Source: Candidatus Zipacnadia bacterium
GTDB lineage: Bacteria; Armatimonadota; UBA5377; JALGUK01
Direction of reading: 5' to 3'
NCBI GenBank assembly: GCA_029820875.1
Contig: JALGUK010000051.1
Coordinates: 1-15,879, forward strand
Length of the DNA: 15,879 bases
Part shown: positions 7,376-15,879 of the stretch, piece by piece
Numbering within the stretch: position 1 is the stretch's first letter
Layout: each line of letters starts with the position of its first letter
Notes under the pieces: generated by a model
What the model was told of the DNA's origin: nothing
The model's input: only the letters and a program-made list of their open reading frames with translations
The model's database searches: none
Made by a program: the position numbers and the translations under genes

Positions 7376-8638
7376 TTGAAAGATAAACTCCCGGCCGATG
7401 TTGAGCACGTCAATTCCATACTCCGTGCCATCCGCAGTGTCAATCGGCTCATCGCCCGCGAGAAGGACCGTGACAGTCTCCTGCAGAGTATCTGTGAGAT
7501 TCTCGGCAATGAAAAAGACTATCATTCGGCTTGGATTACGCTAATGGCACAGGATGGTAGCTACATCGGCGCATTCGAAGCCGGGTTGGGCGACGCTTTC
7601 ATACCTCTTCGGGAAATGCTCCAGCATGGCAAGCGGCCATATTGTTTTACGAGAGTACTGACTGAGCCGCAGGTTGTGGTTATCGAGGACGTGGAGGCTA
7701 CCTGCGGGGATTGCCCGCTCGTGGCTCCGTACGGTGGCAGGTCGGCCCTCTCGGTTCCCCTTAAACACGCCGGGCGAGTATACGGGGCGTTGACCGTTTC
7801 TGTTTCGAGGGAAACTGCAGCGAGTGAAGAGGAGTGCTCGCTGTTTCAAGATGTGGCCGACGACATCGCCTTCGCCCTGCACGCCATCGAATTGGAGGAC
7901 GAACAGAGGCAGACGGAAAAGGAACTCAAGCAGGCCCAGGAGAGGATAGTCCGTCAAGAGCGGCTGGCGGCGCTGGGCCAACTGGCGGGCGGAGTAGCTC
8001 ATGAGCTGCGTAACCCCCTGGGCGTGATGAAGAACTCTGTTTACTTCCTTGAGATGACGCTGGCCGATGCGGACGAGAAGGTCAGGAAGCACTTGGGCAT
8101 CATTGAGAGACAGATTGACATCGCCGACAAGATCGTGAGCGACCTGCTGGATTTCGCCAGGACCAGAAAGCCTCAGCGGGTTCCAACCGATGTCAACGGT
8201 CTTGTGCGGGAAGCGCTCGAGGTAAGCGATATCCCGGACGGCATCGAAGTGACGACCGACCTCGCCGACAACCTCCCGACACTCATGGTAGACGGCCTTC
8301 AATTGCATCGGGTGTTCGTCAACTTGATCTCCAATGCGGTTGACGCGATGCCGGGTGGCGGGGACCTTACGGTGAGGACAGCGGCGGATGAACGTCTGTT
8401 GACAATCATAGTCGAGGACACGGGCCGCGGAATGCGAGTGGAGGAGCTCGCGAAGATTTTCGAACCGCTTTTTACCACGAAAGCACGGGGCATCGGCCTC
8501 GGGCTGCCGATTTCGCGGCAGTTGGTGAAGTTGAACGGCGGCAGAATCGGCGTTCAAAGCAGGGAAGGGAGCGGAAGCCGATTCATTATAGAGTTCCCAC
8601 TGTCGGATGGAGGAAAAAAAGACGCAAACAACGACTAA
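7376..8638 (+). CDS. GAF-domain sensor histidine kinase
   Basis: This 420-residue cytosolic kinase has no membrane segments. An N-terminal GAF sensor domain (about residues 15-172) is followed by a short coiled coil (173-195). The HisKA dimerisation domain carries the phospho-accepting histidine H209 in GGVAHELRNPLG. The ATPase domain has the N-box HRVFVNLISNAVDAM (311-325), DTGRGM (348-353), FEPLFTTK (362-369) and GIGLGL (372-377). The GAF domain includes CGDCPL (110-115) and RSALSVPL, features seen in many ligand- or redox-sensing GAFs, but the signal is unknown. The start is the TTG at 7376 with GGAG nine bases upstream. The last 32 bases overlap the start of the broken receiver gene, implying an operon in which that gene encoded the original partner. 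Confidence 0.92.
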   Translation: MKDKLPADVEHVNSILRAIRSVNRLIAREKDRDSLLQSICEILGNEKDYHSAWITLMAQDGSYIGAFEAGLGDAFIPLREMLQHGKRPYCFTRVLTEPQVVVIEDVEATCGDCPLVAPYGGRSALSVPLKHAGRVYGALTVSVSRETAASEEECSLFQDVADDIAFALHAIELEDEQRQTEKELKQAQERIVRQERLAALGQLAGGVAHELRNPLGVMKNSVYFLEMTLADADEKVRKHLGIIERQIDIADKIVSDLLDFARTRKPQRVPTDVNGLVREALEVSDIPDGIEVTTDLADNLPTLMVDGLQLHRVFVNLISNAVDAMPGGGDLTVRTAADERLLTIIVEDTGRGMRVEELAKIFEPLFTTKARGIGLGLPISRQLVKLNGGRIGVQSREGSGSRFIIEFPLSDGGKKDANND

Positions 8639-9106
8639 TATATTGGTCGTTGACGACGACGAACAGATGACAGAAACGCTGTCAGACATACTCGAGGCGA
8701 AAGGCTACAGTGTAACCGTCGCGGGCAGCGGGGCTTCGATGTAATTCTGATGGACATCAAGATGCCCGGAATGAACGGGGTGCAGACCCTGAATGCGATC
8801 AGACAGCGCCGCCCGGAGAGTATGGTCGTGATGATGACGGCGTACACTCTCCCGGGCCTGATTAAGAAGGCGCAAGAGGACGGCGCGCTCGCTACCCTTC
8901 CCAAGCCGATTGATATGGGGAAGCTGCTGGCGTTCCTGCACGAGTTCCGGAGAAGCCGCACGGTCCTGGTAGTGGACGACGACATCGCCTTCTGTGAAAC
9001 CCTCACCGATGCTTTGAAAGCACATGGCTACGATGTGGCGTACACCACCGATGCACATGGCGCCCCTCAGGTGGGCTTGGGCCGAAGGAGAGAGCAAGAT
9101 GAGTGA
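8607..9106 (+). pseudogene. broken tandem-receiver response regulator
   Basis: The ATG at 8607 opens a receiver domain (NILVVDDDEQMTETLSDILE, acidic pocket at residues 16-18) but reaches a stop at 8742-8744 after 45 residues. In another frame, from about 8732, the same domain resumes as GFDVILMDIKMPGMNG with the phospho-aspartate, followed by MMTAYT and the conserved lysine in LPKPID. Compared with an ordinary receiver, roughly 11 codons between the second strand and the third strand are missing, and the frame has shifted. A second receiver then starts (TVLVVDDDIAFCETLTDALKAHGYDV) and stops abruptly after TTDAHGAP, running straight into the ribosome-binding region of the next gene, with the stop at 9104-9106. 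The ATG at 8750 lies one codon before the phospho-aspartate and has no Shine-Dalgarno, so it is not a credible start. Loss of function or an assembly error are the alternatives. Confidence 0.8.
9085..9090 (+). promoter_or_regulatory. Shine-Dalgarno that sets the start of the hybrid kinase
   Basis: AAGGAG lies eight bases before the ATG at 9099, which gives a clean receiver N-terminus ([13 protein letters not shown]). The longer frame from 9024 would add 25 residues read out of frame from the broken receiver and can be discarded. Confidence 0.8.
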
Positions 9107-11402
9107 ACAGCCGGCAATATTGATTGTTGACGACGACGCGTCCTTTTGCGAAACGCTGGCTGATACGTTGCAGATAAGCGGTTTTCAAACGGATAGCGTC
9201 GGCACGCTTGAGGAGGCGCTCTCGAAGATAGAGCGACGGTTCTTCAATGTGGTGCTCCTGGATTTGAAGCTGCCTGATACAACCGGTTTGGAGGCGCTCA
9301 GGGCCATCAAACAGAGAGCGCCGGAGACTGAAGTGGTGATCGTGACAGGGTATGCTTCGCTCCCCTCGGTGATAGAAGCGATAAACAGTCAAGCCTTCAG
9401 TTACGTGGAAAAGCCGATTGATATACAGCACCTGTTGTGGGTTATCAACAGAATACTGGAAGAACAGACTCTGAAAGCCCGTACTGCAGAGTTACTCAGT
9501 CGGCTGCAGGAGTCGGAAGAAAGATACCGGCATTTGTTTGAGAATCTGAACGATGCCGCATTCCTTGCAGACCGCGAGACAGGCCTGATTATCGAGACTA
9601 ACAAAGCGGGTGAGGAGCTGACAGGCAGGACGCGCGATGAAATCATCGGGATGCACCAGACGCAGCTACATCCGCCGGATAAAGTTGAGCAGTACAGACA
9701 AAGATTCGCCGAGCACGTCGAGAAGGGCCGGATGGCAGACTTCGACGGCGATGTGGTAAGGAAAGACGGCGGCACCGTGCCGGTCGCCATCAGCGCGTCA
9801 ATCGTTACGCTGGCCGGCAAGGAGTACATTCTGGGGCTGTTCCGCGATATAACCTATCGGAGGCAAGCGGAGCAGGCAACTGCAAGAGCGATGGAGAGAG
9901 CAAGGAAGTACTTCGATGTCGCCGGCGTCATGTTGCTGGTTATCGGTACCGATGAGATAGTGCAGCTCATCAACAGGCGAGGCTGCGAGGTCCTCGGCTA
10001 CAGCCGAGATGAGGTTATCGGCAAGAACTGGTTCGATGTGTTTATTCCCGAGGCGTTTAGGGACAATGCAAGGGAGCTTTTCAGCAAGTTGATGGCTAGT
10101 GATGAAGGGATTGAGCACCACGAAGGCACCGTTCTGACGAAGACCGGCGAGCAAAGAGATATAGCGTGGAATTACAGCGTTTTACGGGATCAGGATGGCA
10201 ATGTCGAAGGAATCTTGTGTAGCGGAGAGCACATCACCGAGCGCCAGCGGCTGGAACGGCAGCTTCGGCAGGCGCAGAGGATGGAGGTGGTCGGGCGGCT
10301 CGCCGGCGGCATTGCGCACGACTTCAATAACCTTTTGACGGTGATTACCGGTTACACCGAGTTGCTGTTGATGAAGTTGCCCGAGACCGATCCGAACCGC
10401 CTGGATGTCGAGGAAATAGAGAAGGCCGGCCGCCGCGCCGCCAGCCTAACGCAGCAACTCCTCGCATTCAGTCGAAGGCAGGTGCTTATGCCCAAGGTTC
10501 TGAGCTTGAATGATGTTGTCGCAGACGTGGAAAACATGCTCCGACGCACTATCGGAGAGGATGTTGAGTTCGTTACGGTATTGGACCCTGACCTGGGCCT
10601 GGTCGAGGTCGACCCGGGACAGTTCAGCCAAATCATCATGAACCTCGCGATTAACGCCCGCGACGCCATGCCCGAAGGCGGCAAGCTGATTATCGAGACC
10701 CAGAATGTAACGCTGGATGAGTCCTACACGCAAACGCACCCCGCGGTGGTGCCGGGAGATTATGTGATGCTCGCAATCTCCGACACCGGCAGAGGCATGG
10801 ACAAGGAGACCCTCTCGCATATCTTTGAGCCGTTCTTTACCACCAAGAAGAAAGGCGAAGGGACAGGGTTGGGCCTTTCCACCGTTTATGGGATTGTCAA
10901 GCAGAGCGGCGGGTATGTCTGGGCCTATAGCGAGCCTGGGGAGGGCACGACATTCAAGGTATACCTCCCGTGGGTTCAAAAGCCTGCCACTGTAGAGGAG
11001 CAACGCACGAAGAGGGTTGAGCTGCCGCACGGTACGGAGACGATCCTGCTGGTTGAGGATGAAGATGTGGTGCGGGGCCTTGCTTACAGGGTGCTTTCCG
11101 AAAGCGGTTACACGGTGCTGCAGGCAAGCGACGGCGCCACCGCCCTTCAGATTCTCAAGGAGCACGGGGATGCTATCCATCTTCTTGTGACCGATGTCGT
11201 CATGCCCGGCATGGGCGGACACGACCTGGCGGAGCAAGTGCAGGCGCAGTACCCCCATATCAAGGTTCTGTTCACATCAGGCTATACCAACAACACCATT
11301 GTGCAACGCGGCATTTTGCGCAAAGGCGTTCAACTTCTCTCCAAGCCGTTCACTCCGAATGAGTTGTCGCGCAAGGTGCGAGAGGTGCTCAATGAGCCAT
11401 AA
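9099..11402 (+). CDS. hybrid sensor kinase REC-PAS-PAS-HisKA-HATPase-REC
   Basis: This 767-residue cytosolic protein combines phosphorelay input and output. An N-terminal receiver (1-125) has the acidic pocket DDD at 11-13, phospho-aspartate D55 and lysine K105. Two PAS sensor domains follow (about 137-255 and 265-385), the first opening with the typical [17 protein letters not shown] context. The HisKA domain has H407 in [12 protein letters not shown]. The ATPase domain has [10 protein letters not shown] (515-524), DTGRGM (562-567), FEPFFTTK (577-584) and GTGLGL (588-593). The C-terminal receiver (about 648-767) has LLVEDED and D699 in [11 protein letters not shown]. The HDFNN form of the histidine box, paired with a C-terminal receiver, is common in soluble PAS hybrid kinases. 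No output DNA-binding domain is present. All key residues are intact, in contrast to the neighbouring receiver genes. Confidence 0.94.
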   Translation: MSEQPAILIVDDDASFCETLADTLQISGFQTDSVGTLEEALSKIERRFFNVVLLDLKLPDTTGLEALRAIKQRAPETEVVIVTGYASLPSVIEAINSQAFSYVEKPIDIQHLLWVINRILEEQTLKARTAELLSRLQESEERYRHLFENLNDAAFLADRETGLIIETNKAGEELTGRTRDEIIGMHQTQLHPPDKVEQYRQRFAEHVEKGRMADFDGDVVRKDGGTVPVAISASIVTLAGKEYILGLFRDITYRRQAEQATARAMERARKYFDVAGVMLLVIGTDEIVQLINRRGCEVLGYSRDEVIGKNWFDVFIPEAFRDNARELFSKLMASDEGIEHHEGTVLTKTGEQRDIAWNYSVLRDQDGNVEGILCSGEHITERQRLERQLRQAQRMEVVGRLAGGIAHDFNNLLTVITGYTELLLMKLPETDPNRLDVEEIEKAGRRAASLTQQLLAFSRRQVLMPKVLSLNDVVADVENMLRRTIGEDVEFVTVLDPDLGLVEVDPGQFSQIIMNLAINARDAMPEGGKLIIETQNVTLDESYTQTHPAVVPGDYVMLAISDTGRGMDKETLSHIFEPFFTTKKKGEGTGLGLSTVYGIVKQSGGYVWAYSEPGEGTTFKVYLPWVQKPATVEEQRTKRVELPHGTETILLVEDEDVVRGLAYRVLSESGYTVLQASDGATALQILKEHGDAIHLLVTDVVMPGMGGHDLAEQVQAQYPHIKVLFTSGYTNNTIVQRGILRKGVQLLSKPFTPNELSRKVREVLNEP

Positions 11403-11467
11403 CCCTCGGCACCGCCCCCCGGCCCTTGCCGGTAGTTCCGGACAAGCAGAGCAGCAGCAATACAGCG

Positions 11468-11736
<269 letters not shown>

Positions 11737-12026
11737 GGGACCGGGAAGGCGAGTCCGGGGCTGCCCTATTCTAAAACACATACCTCAGCACCGAGTCGCT
11801 TGTCTCGTGCGGCGTATCCACAGTTTGGCAATATGTCCCTGCTAAGGGACTCGCGAACAGCAGAAAAGGAATCCACAATTCGCATCGAGAAAACAACGCC
11901 TTGTGCTCGAGAAGAACGGTATACCCATCCACAGGATTGCAGGCCGTTGGGGACCGCAAAGCTGCATTTCGGGTTTCAATGAGCGGTCTTCGCGGCAGGT
12001 GAAACGCGCGTGGACGGTGAGAGCGT
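11737..12026 (+). other. Stretch without a supportable gene
   Basis: Downstream of the receiver remnant no conserved coding sequence, RNA gene or repeat could be recognised. It is probably the eroded space where the output domain of the response regulator once lay, plus the leader of the next gene. A weak GGTGAGA stands about six bases before the ATG at 12027. No promoter with a good -35/-10 pair was found. Confidence 0.45.
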
Positions 12027-15000
12027 ATGAACCCCAGCCTGCGTTTGTTGAGACGAGCAATATCCCTGTGCATCATGGTCTTGGCGGTGTCGGCTTGTTG
12101 GCTGCGCTTTGGCGGCGCGCCCCGTGGTGCCGACTGGCCGATGTGGCGCTACGACGCAAATCGCACTGCGGCCTCACCGAGTGAACTGCCGGCTGAGTTA
12201 CACCTTCAATGGAAGAGACAACTGCCTGCACCTCGGCCAGCTTTCCCCCAGGACCTGCGCCTCTGCTTCGACCTCTCTCACGAGCCTGTGGTGATGGACA
12301 AAACGATGTTTGTCCCCTCGATGGTAACCGACAGCATCACTGCGCTGGATACCGACACCGGAGCCGAGAAGTGGGAGTTCTTTGCGGACGGCCCAGTACG
12401 GTTCGCGCCGGTGGCCAGCAGAGGCAAGGTGTACTTCGTCTCCGATGACGGCTATCTGTATTGCGTGGACGCGGAAAAGGGAGAATTGCTTTGGAAGTTC
12501 AGTCCGCTCCCATCCGGCCAGAGGGCTTACAAACTCTTGGGAAATGAACGCCTTATCTCACGTTGGCCTGGGCGGGGAGGGCCCGTGTTAGCAGATGAGA
12601 CAGTGTATTTCGCAGCAGGCATCTGGCCGTTCGAAGGGGTCTACGTTTGCGCGGTTGATGCAAAGACTGGCGACTTAATCTGGCAAAACAAGGACGCTGG
12701 CTTAATCAAGGACGGGCTTATCGACCATGGCACCCGGCGAGACGCGGGGTTGTCGCCCCAGGGATACCTTTCTGTCATCGGTGGAAAGCTGATCGTTCCG
12801 AGCGGAAGGGCTCTACCGGGCTTCTTCGACCCCCAGTCTGGTAAGATGGAGCCCTACACCACGGGATGGGGGGGCCGAGTGGCGCTTGCGAAGGGCTGCT
12901 GGTATGTCTGCGGCATAGGGGATTATTTCTTCCAAAGCGGGGATATGTACGGCTTGACTGCTCGCGCGGCTGCCGTTCACGCAAAGGACAAGCCGAAGGA
13001 GCTGTTGAGCCTGCAGGAGTTCGCCCGGCGTGCAAACGTTCCGTCGGAGACCGTCCAGGAATGGGTGAACAGGAACATGCTCGTTACGGAGCAGCACGCA
13101 GGGAAGCTGCTCATCAGTCCACAGAAGCGCAGCACAACAACTTACCTATCGTGGTGGACCGGCACACCTCGCGAGGGTGAACAGCATACCTTGGACTCTC
13201 ACCCTCGCCTGCAGATCGATCCCGCCAATGGCGATGAAGTGGGCGTATTCCGCGAGCCGGTCCTTGCCGATGGTGTGATGTACTATTCACAACCTATCAA
13301 CAACCAGCGCGGCAGGGGCGCACACTGGCCGCCTAACCTCCGCTACCAAGAGATCGTGGCCTACGATATGACGAATCCAAAATGGGGATTTACTTGCGCG
13401 GGTGCGTGGGGCAACCGCCTTGTCATCTGGCCGACAATAACCTTCGATCGGCTCTGGAGTTTGCCGTCTGAACTTAGGATACAGATCAAGGCGGGGTCTC
13501 GTCTTTATGGGGGCGCTCCCGGGGTCGTCGCGGCAGTGGACATACCTGACCGAGGTGGGAAGCCGAAGCTTTCATGGAGGTCCGAGATCGAAGGTACACC
13601 TTCGAGCATGTTGGCCGCCGACCAGAAGCTGTTTGTTGTGACCAAGGAGGGCTGCATTTACTGCTTCGGCGGCAAGCAGGTGCAGCCGAAGACCTACACA
13701 ATGAAGAAGCCCCCTGTCGCCGCGCCCGCCGACAAATGGACAAAGACAGCAGGCGAGGTTTTGGAGCAAGCCCAGGTTGCGAAGGGATACTGCCTGGCCC
13801 TGGGCGTCGGAACGGGCCGGCTGATTGAAGAGCTGGCACGTCAGTCCCAGCTCCATATCATTGCGCTTGACCCAGACGCCGAGAGAGTCAATGCCGCCCG
13901 CCGAAGGTTAGATGCAATGGGGCTGTACGGCATGCGGGTGCACATCCTGCCGCACGCTCTCACGTCCGTTCACCTGCCGCCGTATATGGCCAGTCTGGTG
14001 GTCTCGGAAGACCTAAGCGGGTCAGGCTTCGAACAGGGGACGGCCTTTGTGCAGAAGCTTTTCAACTCGCTGCGCCCTTACGGCGGGACCGCGTGTCTGC
14101 CGATCCCGCGGAGGGCCCGCTCGGCCTTCGCCGAATGGGTAAAGCAGGCGCAACTGGTCGGGGCGAGGGTAAGAAGGGCGGGCGAGTTTATGCTGCTGAG
14201 CCGCGTGGGCGCTCTGGCCGGCTCGGCGGACTGGACACACGAAAGCGGGAACGCGGCCAACACGTTCGCATCAAAAGATCAACAGGTGAAGCCGCCCTTT
14301 GCGGTGCTTTGGTTCGGCGGCTCAGTGGACCGGATATTCCCGCCTTGGGACTATACCCATTCTCGGGGGCCGTTTCCTCTGATCGCCTCCGGCCGAATGT
14401 TTATCCTGGTCGCCAACGAACTTCACGCGACAGACATCTATACGGGACAGCACCTGTGGAAAGTCGCCCTGACTCCTTCGGCGAAAACGGAGAGTCGTCG
14501 CAGAAACCACATGATTCGCTCAAGAGAGACCGCCGACAATTTTGTTGCTGCCGAGGATAGCATCTACGTGGTGTGCGGTGAAACCTGCCTTCGGTTCGAC
14601 TCCGCGACCGGTTCGAAGCTGGGGCAAATCGAAATCCCTGCGGAGCTGAGCAAGAAGGGGGACGCCGCATGGGAGGAAATCCGAGTATCCGGAGAACTGC
14701 TCATTGGCACAACAGGGAAACATCTGTTAGGCATGGATCGTCGCAGCGGCGAGATACTATGGAGATTTGAATCCCGCCAGGATCGCTTCAGTTTCGCCGT
14801 CGGTTCCGGCAAAGTCTTTTGTGTGGATTACTGGCTGCCGGTTCACAGACGGCGAGGGGTACAGAAGACACAGCAGAGCACCATCTTCGCGCTCGACGCG
14901 CGCAGCGGCGAGGTCCTCTGGGAGACCACCGCGAAAACGCCCCCAGATGCTGCAGACCCGGAGACTCAGAAGAGATTTCCGCCCCTTAAGCCTCAGCTTG

Positions 15001-15521
15001 CCTACGAGGACGTCAATGACATTCTGCTGCTGACTGCCAACAGGGGAACGCTTACCGCATACCGGGGCAGTGATGGAGGCTTGCTGTGGGCCAACAACAT
15101 CTCCTGCGTCAACCCGCCCAGCTATTGGTCGGGCCCCGAGCCACCTATAGTCCTGCCCAACCTACTTATTACTCATGCGGGAGAAATGTACGAGCCGCAA
15201 ACAGGTTCGCGACTACCGAAGCGGCTGTGGACAGGGATGAACGTCAACTACGATACCGGAGGGGCCCGCGGCTGCGGCCGTGCGTTAGCGAACCAGTACG
15301 TGGTCACACTTCGGGATGGCCATGCCTCCTACTTTGACCTGGCAACCGGACATCAAGCGTTCTTTCGGGGTATCCGCTCCGGCTGCACGAACAGCCTCAT
15401 TCCCGCCGGCGGGATACTCAATGCCCCCAACTTCGCCCACGGCTGCACTTGCAATTGGCCGATCTTTGTGTCTTTTGCTCTGGCCCACATGCCGGAAGCG
15501 GAACAATGGACTGACCAATAG
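12027..15521 (+). CDS. lipoprotein with two PQQ-type propellers flanking a SAM-methyltransferase-like domain
   Basis: The 1164-residue protein has a signal sequence ending in a lipobox, VSAC, with the cysteine at residue 24, predicting export and lipid anchoring. Residues about 36-555 form a PQQ/BamB-type beta-propeller: DWPMWRYDANRTAAS at the front, then blades with VDAEKGELLWKF, VDAKTGDLIW and DQKLFVVTKEGCIYCF. Residues about 575-725 resemble a Rossmann methyltransferase, with the SAM-type glycine loop ALGVGTGRL (591-599), an acidic residue in IIALDPD (611-617) and VVSEDL at 658-663. A second propeller follows (about 735-1164), with DIYTGQHLWKV, MDRRSGEILWRF and LDARSGEVLWET. A segment at 326-353 looks like a helix-turn-helix inserted in the first propeller. 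I recall propeller/methyltransferase proteins of this design from Planctomycetota and relatives, of unproven function. The genuine propeller cofactor, and whether SAM is bound at all, are unknown. The stop is at 15519-15521. Confidence 0.85.
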   Translation: MNPSLRLLRRAISLCIMVLAVSACWLRFGGAPRGADWPMWRYDANRTAASPSELPAELHLQWKRQLPAPRPAFPQDLRLCFDLSHEPVVMDKTMFVPSMVTDSITALDTDTGAEKWEFFADGPVRFAPVASRGKVYFVSDDGYLYCVDAEKGELLWKFSPLPSGQRAYKLLGNERLISRWPGRGGPVLADETVYFAAGIWPFEGVYVCAVDAKTGDLIWQNKDAGLIKDGLIDHGTRRDAGLSPQGYLSVIGGKLIVPSGRALPGFFDPQSGKMEPYTTGWGGRVALAKGCWYVCGIGDYFFQSGDMYGLTARAAAVHAKDKPKELLSLQEFARRANVPSETVQEWVNRNMLVTEQHAGKLLISPQKRSTTTYLSWWTGTPREGEQHTLDSHPRLQIDPANGDEVGVFREPVLADGVMYYSQPINNQRGRGAHWPPNLRYQEIVAYDMTNPKWGFTCAGAWGNRLVIWPTITFDRLWSLPSELRIQIKAGSRLYGGAPGVVAAVDIPDRGGKPKLSWRSEIEGTPSSMLAADQKLFVVTKEGCIYCFGGKQVQPKTYTMKKPPVAAPADKWTKTAGEVLEQAQVAKGYCLALGVGTGRLIEELARQSQLHIIALDPDAERVNAARRRLDAMGLYGMRVHILPHALTSVHLPPYMASLVVSEDLSGSGFEQGTAFVQKLFNSLRPYGGTACLPIPRRARSAFAEWVKQAQLVGARVRRAGEFMLLSRVGALAGSADWTHESGNAANTFASKDQQVKPPFAVLWFGGSVDRIFPPWDYTHSRGPFPLIASGRMFILVANELHATDIYTGQHLWKVALTPSAKTESRRRNHMIRSRETADNFVAAEDSIYVVCGETCLRFDSATGSKLGQIEIPAELSKKGDAAWEEIRVSGELLIGTTGKHLLGMDRRSGEILWRFESRQDRFSFAVGSGKVFCVDYWLPVHRRRGVQKTQQSTIFALDARSGEVLWETTAKTPPDAADPETQKRFPPLKPQLAYEDVNDILLLTANRGTLTAYRGSDGGLLWANNISCVNPPSYWSGPEPPIVLPNLLITHAGEMYEPQTGSRLPKRLWTGMNVNYDTGGARGCGRALANQYVVTLRDGHASYFDLATGHQAFFRGIRSGCTNSLIPAGGILNAPNFAHGCTCNWPIFVSFALAHMPEAEQWTDQ

Positions 15522-15734
15522 AAAGCGCGCCTGCTGAGCGGCAAGTCGGAAGAGGCAGCATGCCGCTATACGAGCAAGCATCAATTCGCTGGCAGCGCGG
15601 CGATGAAGCGACGTAGCGTGTGAAGTGTGACGCCATAAATGGCGAGGCCGCTCCCCGGCAGTATGCGCATATCCATCTGTACACGCCCTCCACACTCCCC
15701 CTTCCCGCGCCGATTGCCCCATTTGGTCCAAGAG

Positions 15735-15879
15735 AGCGTCGGAGAGTGGGCCGATAAGCCGAATTCTGTCGAGGGCGGTCATCTGTCTGGGACGCGGGTT
15801 GCCCCGCGCCTCAAGCACCCTACCCGAGGGCGAGGCGGGCCACCTCTTACGGGCCCGAAGGCCCGAACACCCTCCTATT
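15735..15879 (-). ncRNA. rnpB: RNase P RNA, 3' part (runs off the window)
   Basis: Read on the minus strand from the window edge, this follows the 3' half of bacterial type A RNase P RNA, the catalytic subunit that trims tRNA 5' leaders. Visible landmarks in order are a GGGCC-TTCG-GGCCC hairpin, GGGTAGGGTGCTTGAGG, a GCGGGGCAACCCGC hairpin, CAGACAGATGACCG, and the conserved ACAGAATTCGGCTTATCGG (3' strand of helix P4). It then runs into GGCCCACTCTCC near the 3' end. The 5' half, including the GAGGAAAGTCC region, lies beyond 15879. The 3' boundary near 15735 is approximate. The RNA converges with the propeller gene, leaving about 210 bases (15522-15734) in which I see nothing else. Confidence 0.93.

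Noticed and set aside
7541..8689. 382-residue open frame on the minus strand across the GAF kinase
   Set aside because: The forward strand encodes an unmistakable histidine kinase; the antisense product has no recognisable motif.
8750..9106. Independent small response regulator starting at 8750
   Set aside because: The ATG falls inside the third strand of a receiver, one codon before the phospho-aspartate, with no ribosome-binding site; it is the tail of a broken gene.
10446..11258. 270-residue open frame on the minus strand across the hybrid kinase
   Set aside because: It is a shadow of the ATPase and C-terminal receiver domains.
11419..11432. Perfect CCGGC-CCTT-GCCGG hairpin shortly after the hybrid kinase
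   Set aside because: The stem is only 5 bp and no T-run follows, so it is not supported as an intrinsic terminator.
11903..12184. Possible transposase fragment or small gene beginning [11 protein letters not shown]
   Set aside because: No known transposase motif, no terminal repeats, and it runs into the start of the propeller gene in another frame.

Overview
The window is GC-rich bacterial DNA (by eye about 60% G+C) with strong Shine-Dalgarno sites. The taxonomic hints are indirect. A lipoprotein that places a SAM-methyltransferase-like domain between two PQQ-type propellers is a style I associate with Planctomycetota and neighbouring lineages (PVC group, Hydrogenedentota and similar). Together with multi-domain hybrid kinases this suggests an environmental bacterium of that kind. 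The phylum is inference, not shown directly.

Layout. 1-1418 (+): end of an upstream reading frame, then an ABC-transporter sugar-binding lipoprotein. 1427-3025 (-): ATP-dependent phosphoenolpyruvate carboxykinase, convergent with it. 3282-5307 (+): a tight two-gene operon, a 219-residue protein beginning Met-Gly-Thr-Ser followed by an enlarged QueC-like PP-loop enzyme. These resemble QatB and QatC of the Qat anti-phage system, but no QatA ATPase or QatD TatD-type nuclease is next to them. 5344-5589 (-): cold-shock protein with its own promoter and an intrinsic terminator that lies inside the end of the QueC-like gene. 5833-6981 (-): secreted protein of unknown function. 7376-11402 (+): a signalling cluster with a GAF histidine kinase, a broken double-receiver gene and a REC-PAS-PAS-kinase-REC hybrid kinase, followed by a wrecked OmpR-type response regulator at 11468-11736. 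12027-15521 (+): the propeller/methyltransferase/propeller lipoprotein. About 15735-15879 (-): the 3' part of RNase P RNA, running off the window.

How it works together. The 3282-5307 pair is the most interesting unit. The first protein should expose an N-terminal glycine after Met removal, and the second has the ATP-pyrophosphatase loop and zinc-cysteine cluster of 7-deazapurine enzymes plus an extra N-terminal domain. The simplest reading is a protein-modifying or defence module using deazapurine chemistry, not queuosine synthesis. The signalling cluster looks partly decayed: three receiver domains are missing pieces around the same part of the fold while both kinases remain intact. No CRISPR array, tRNA gene, insertion sequence or complete mobile element was seen.
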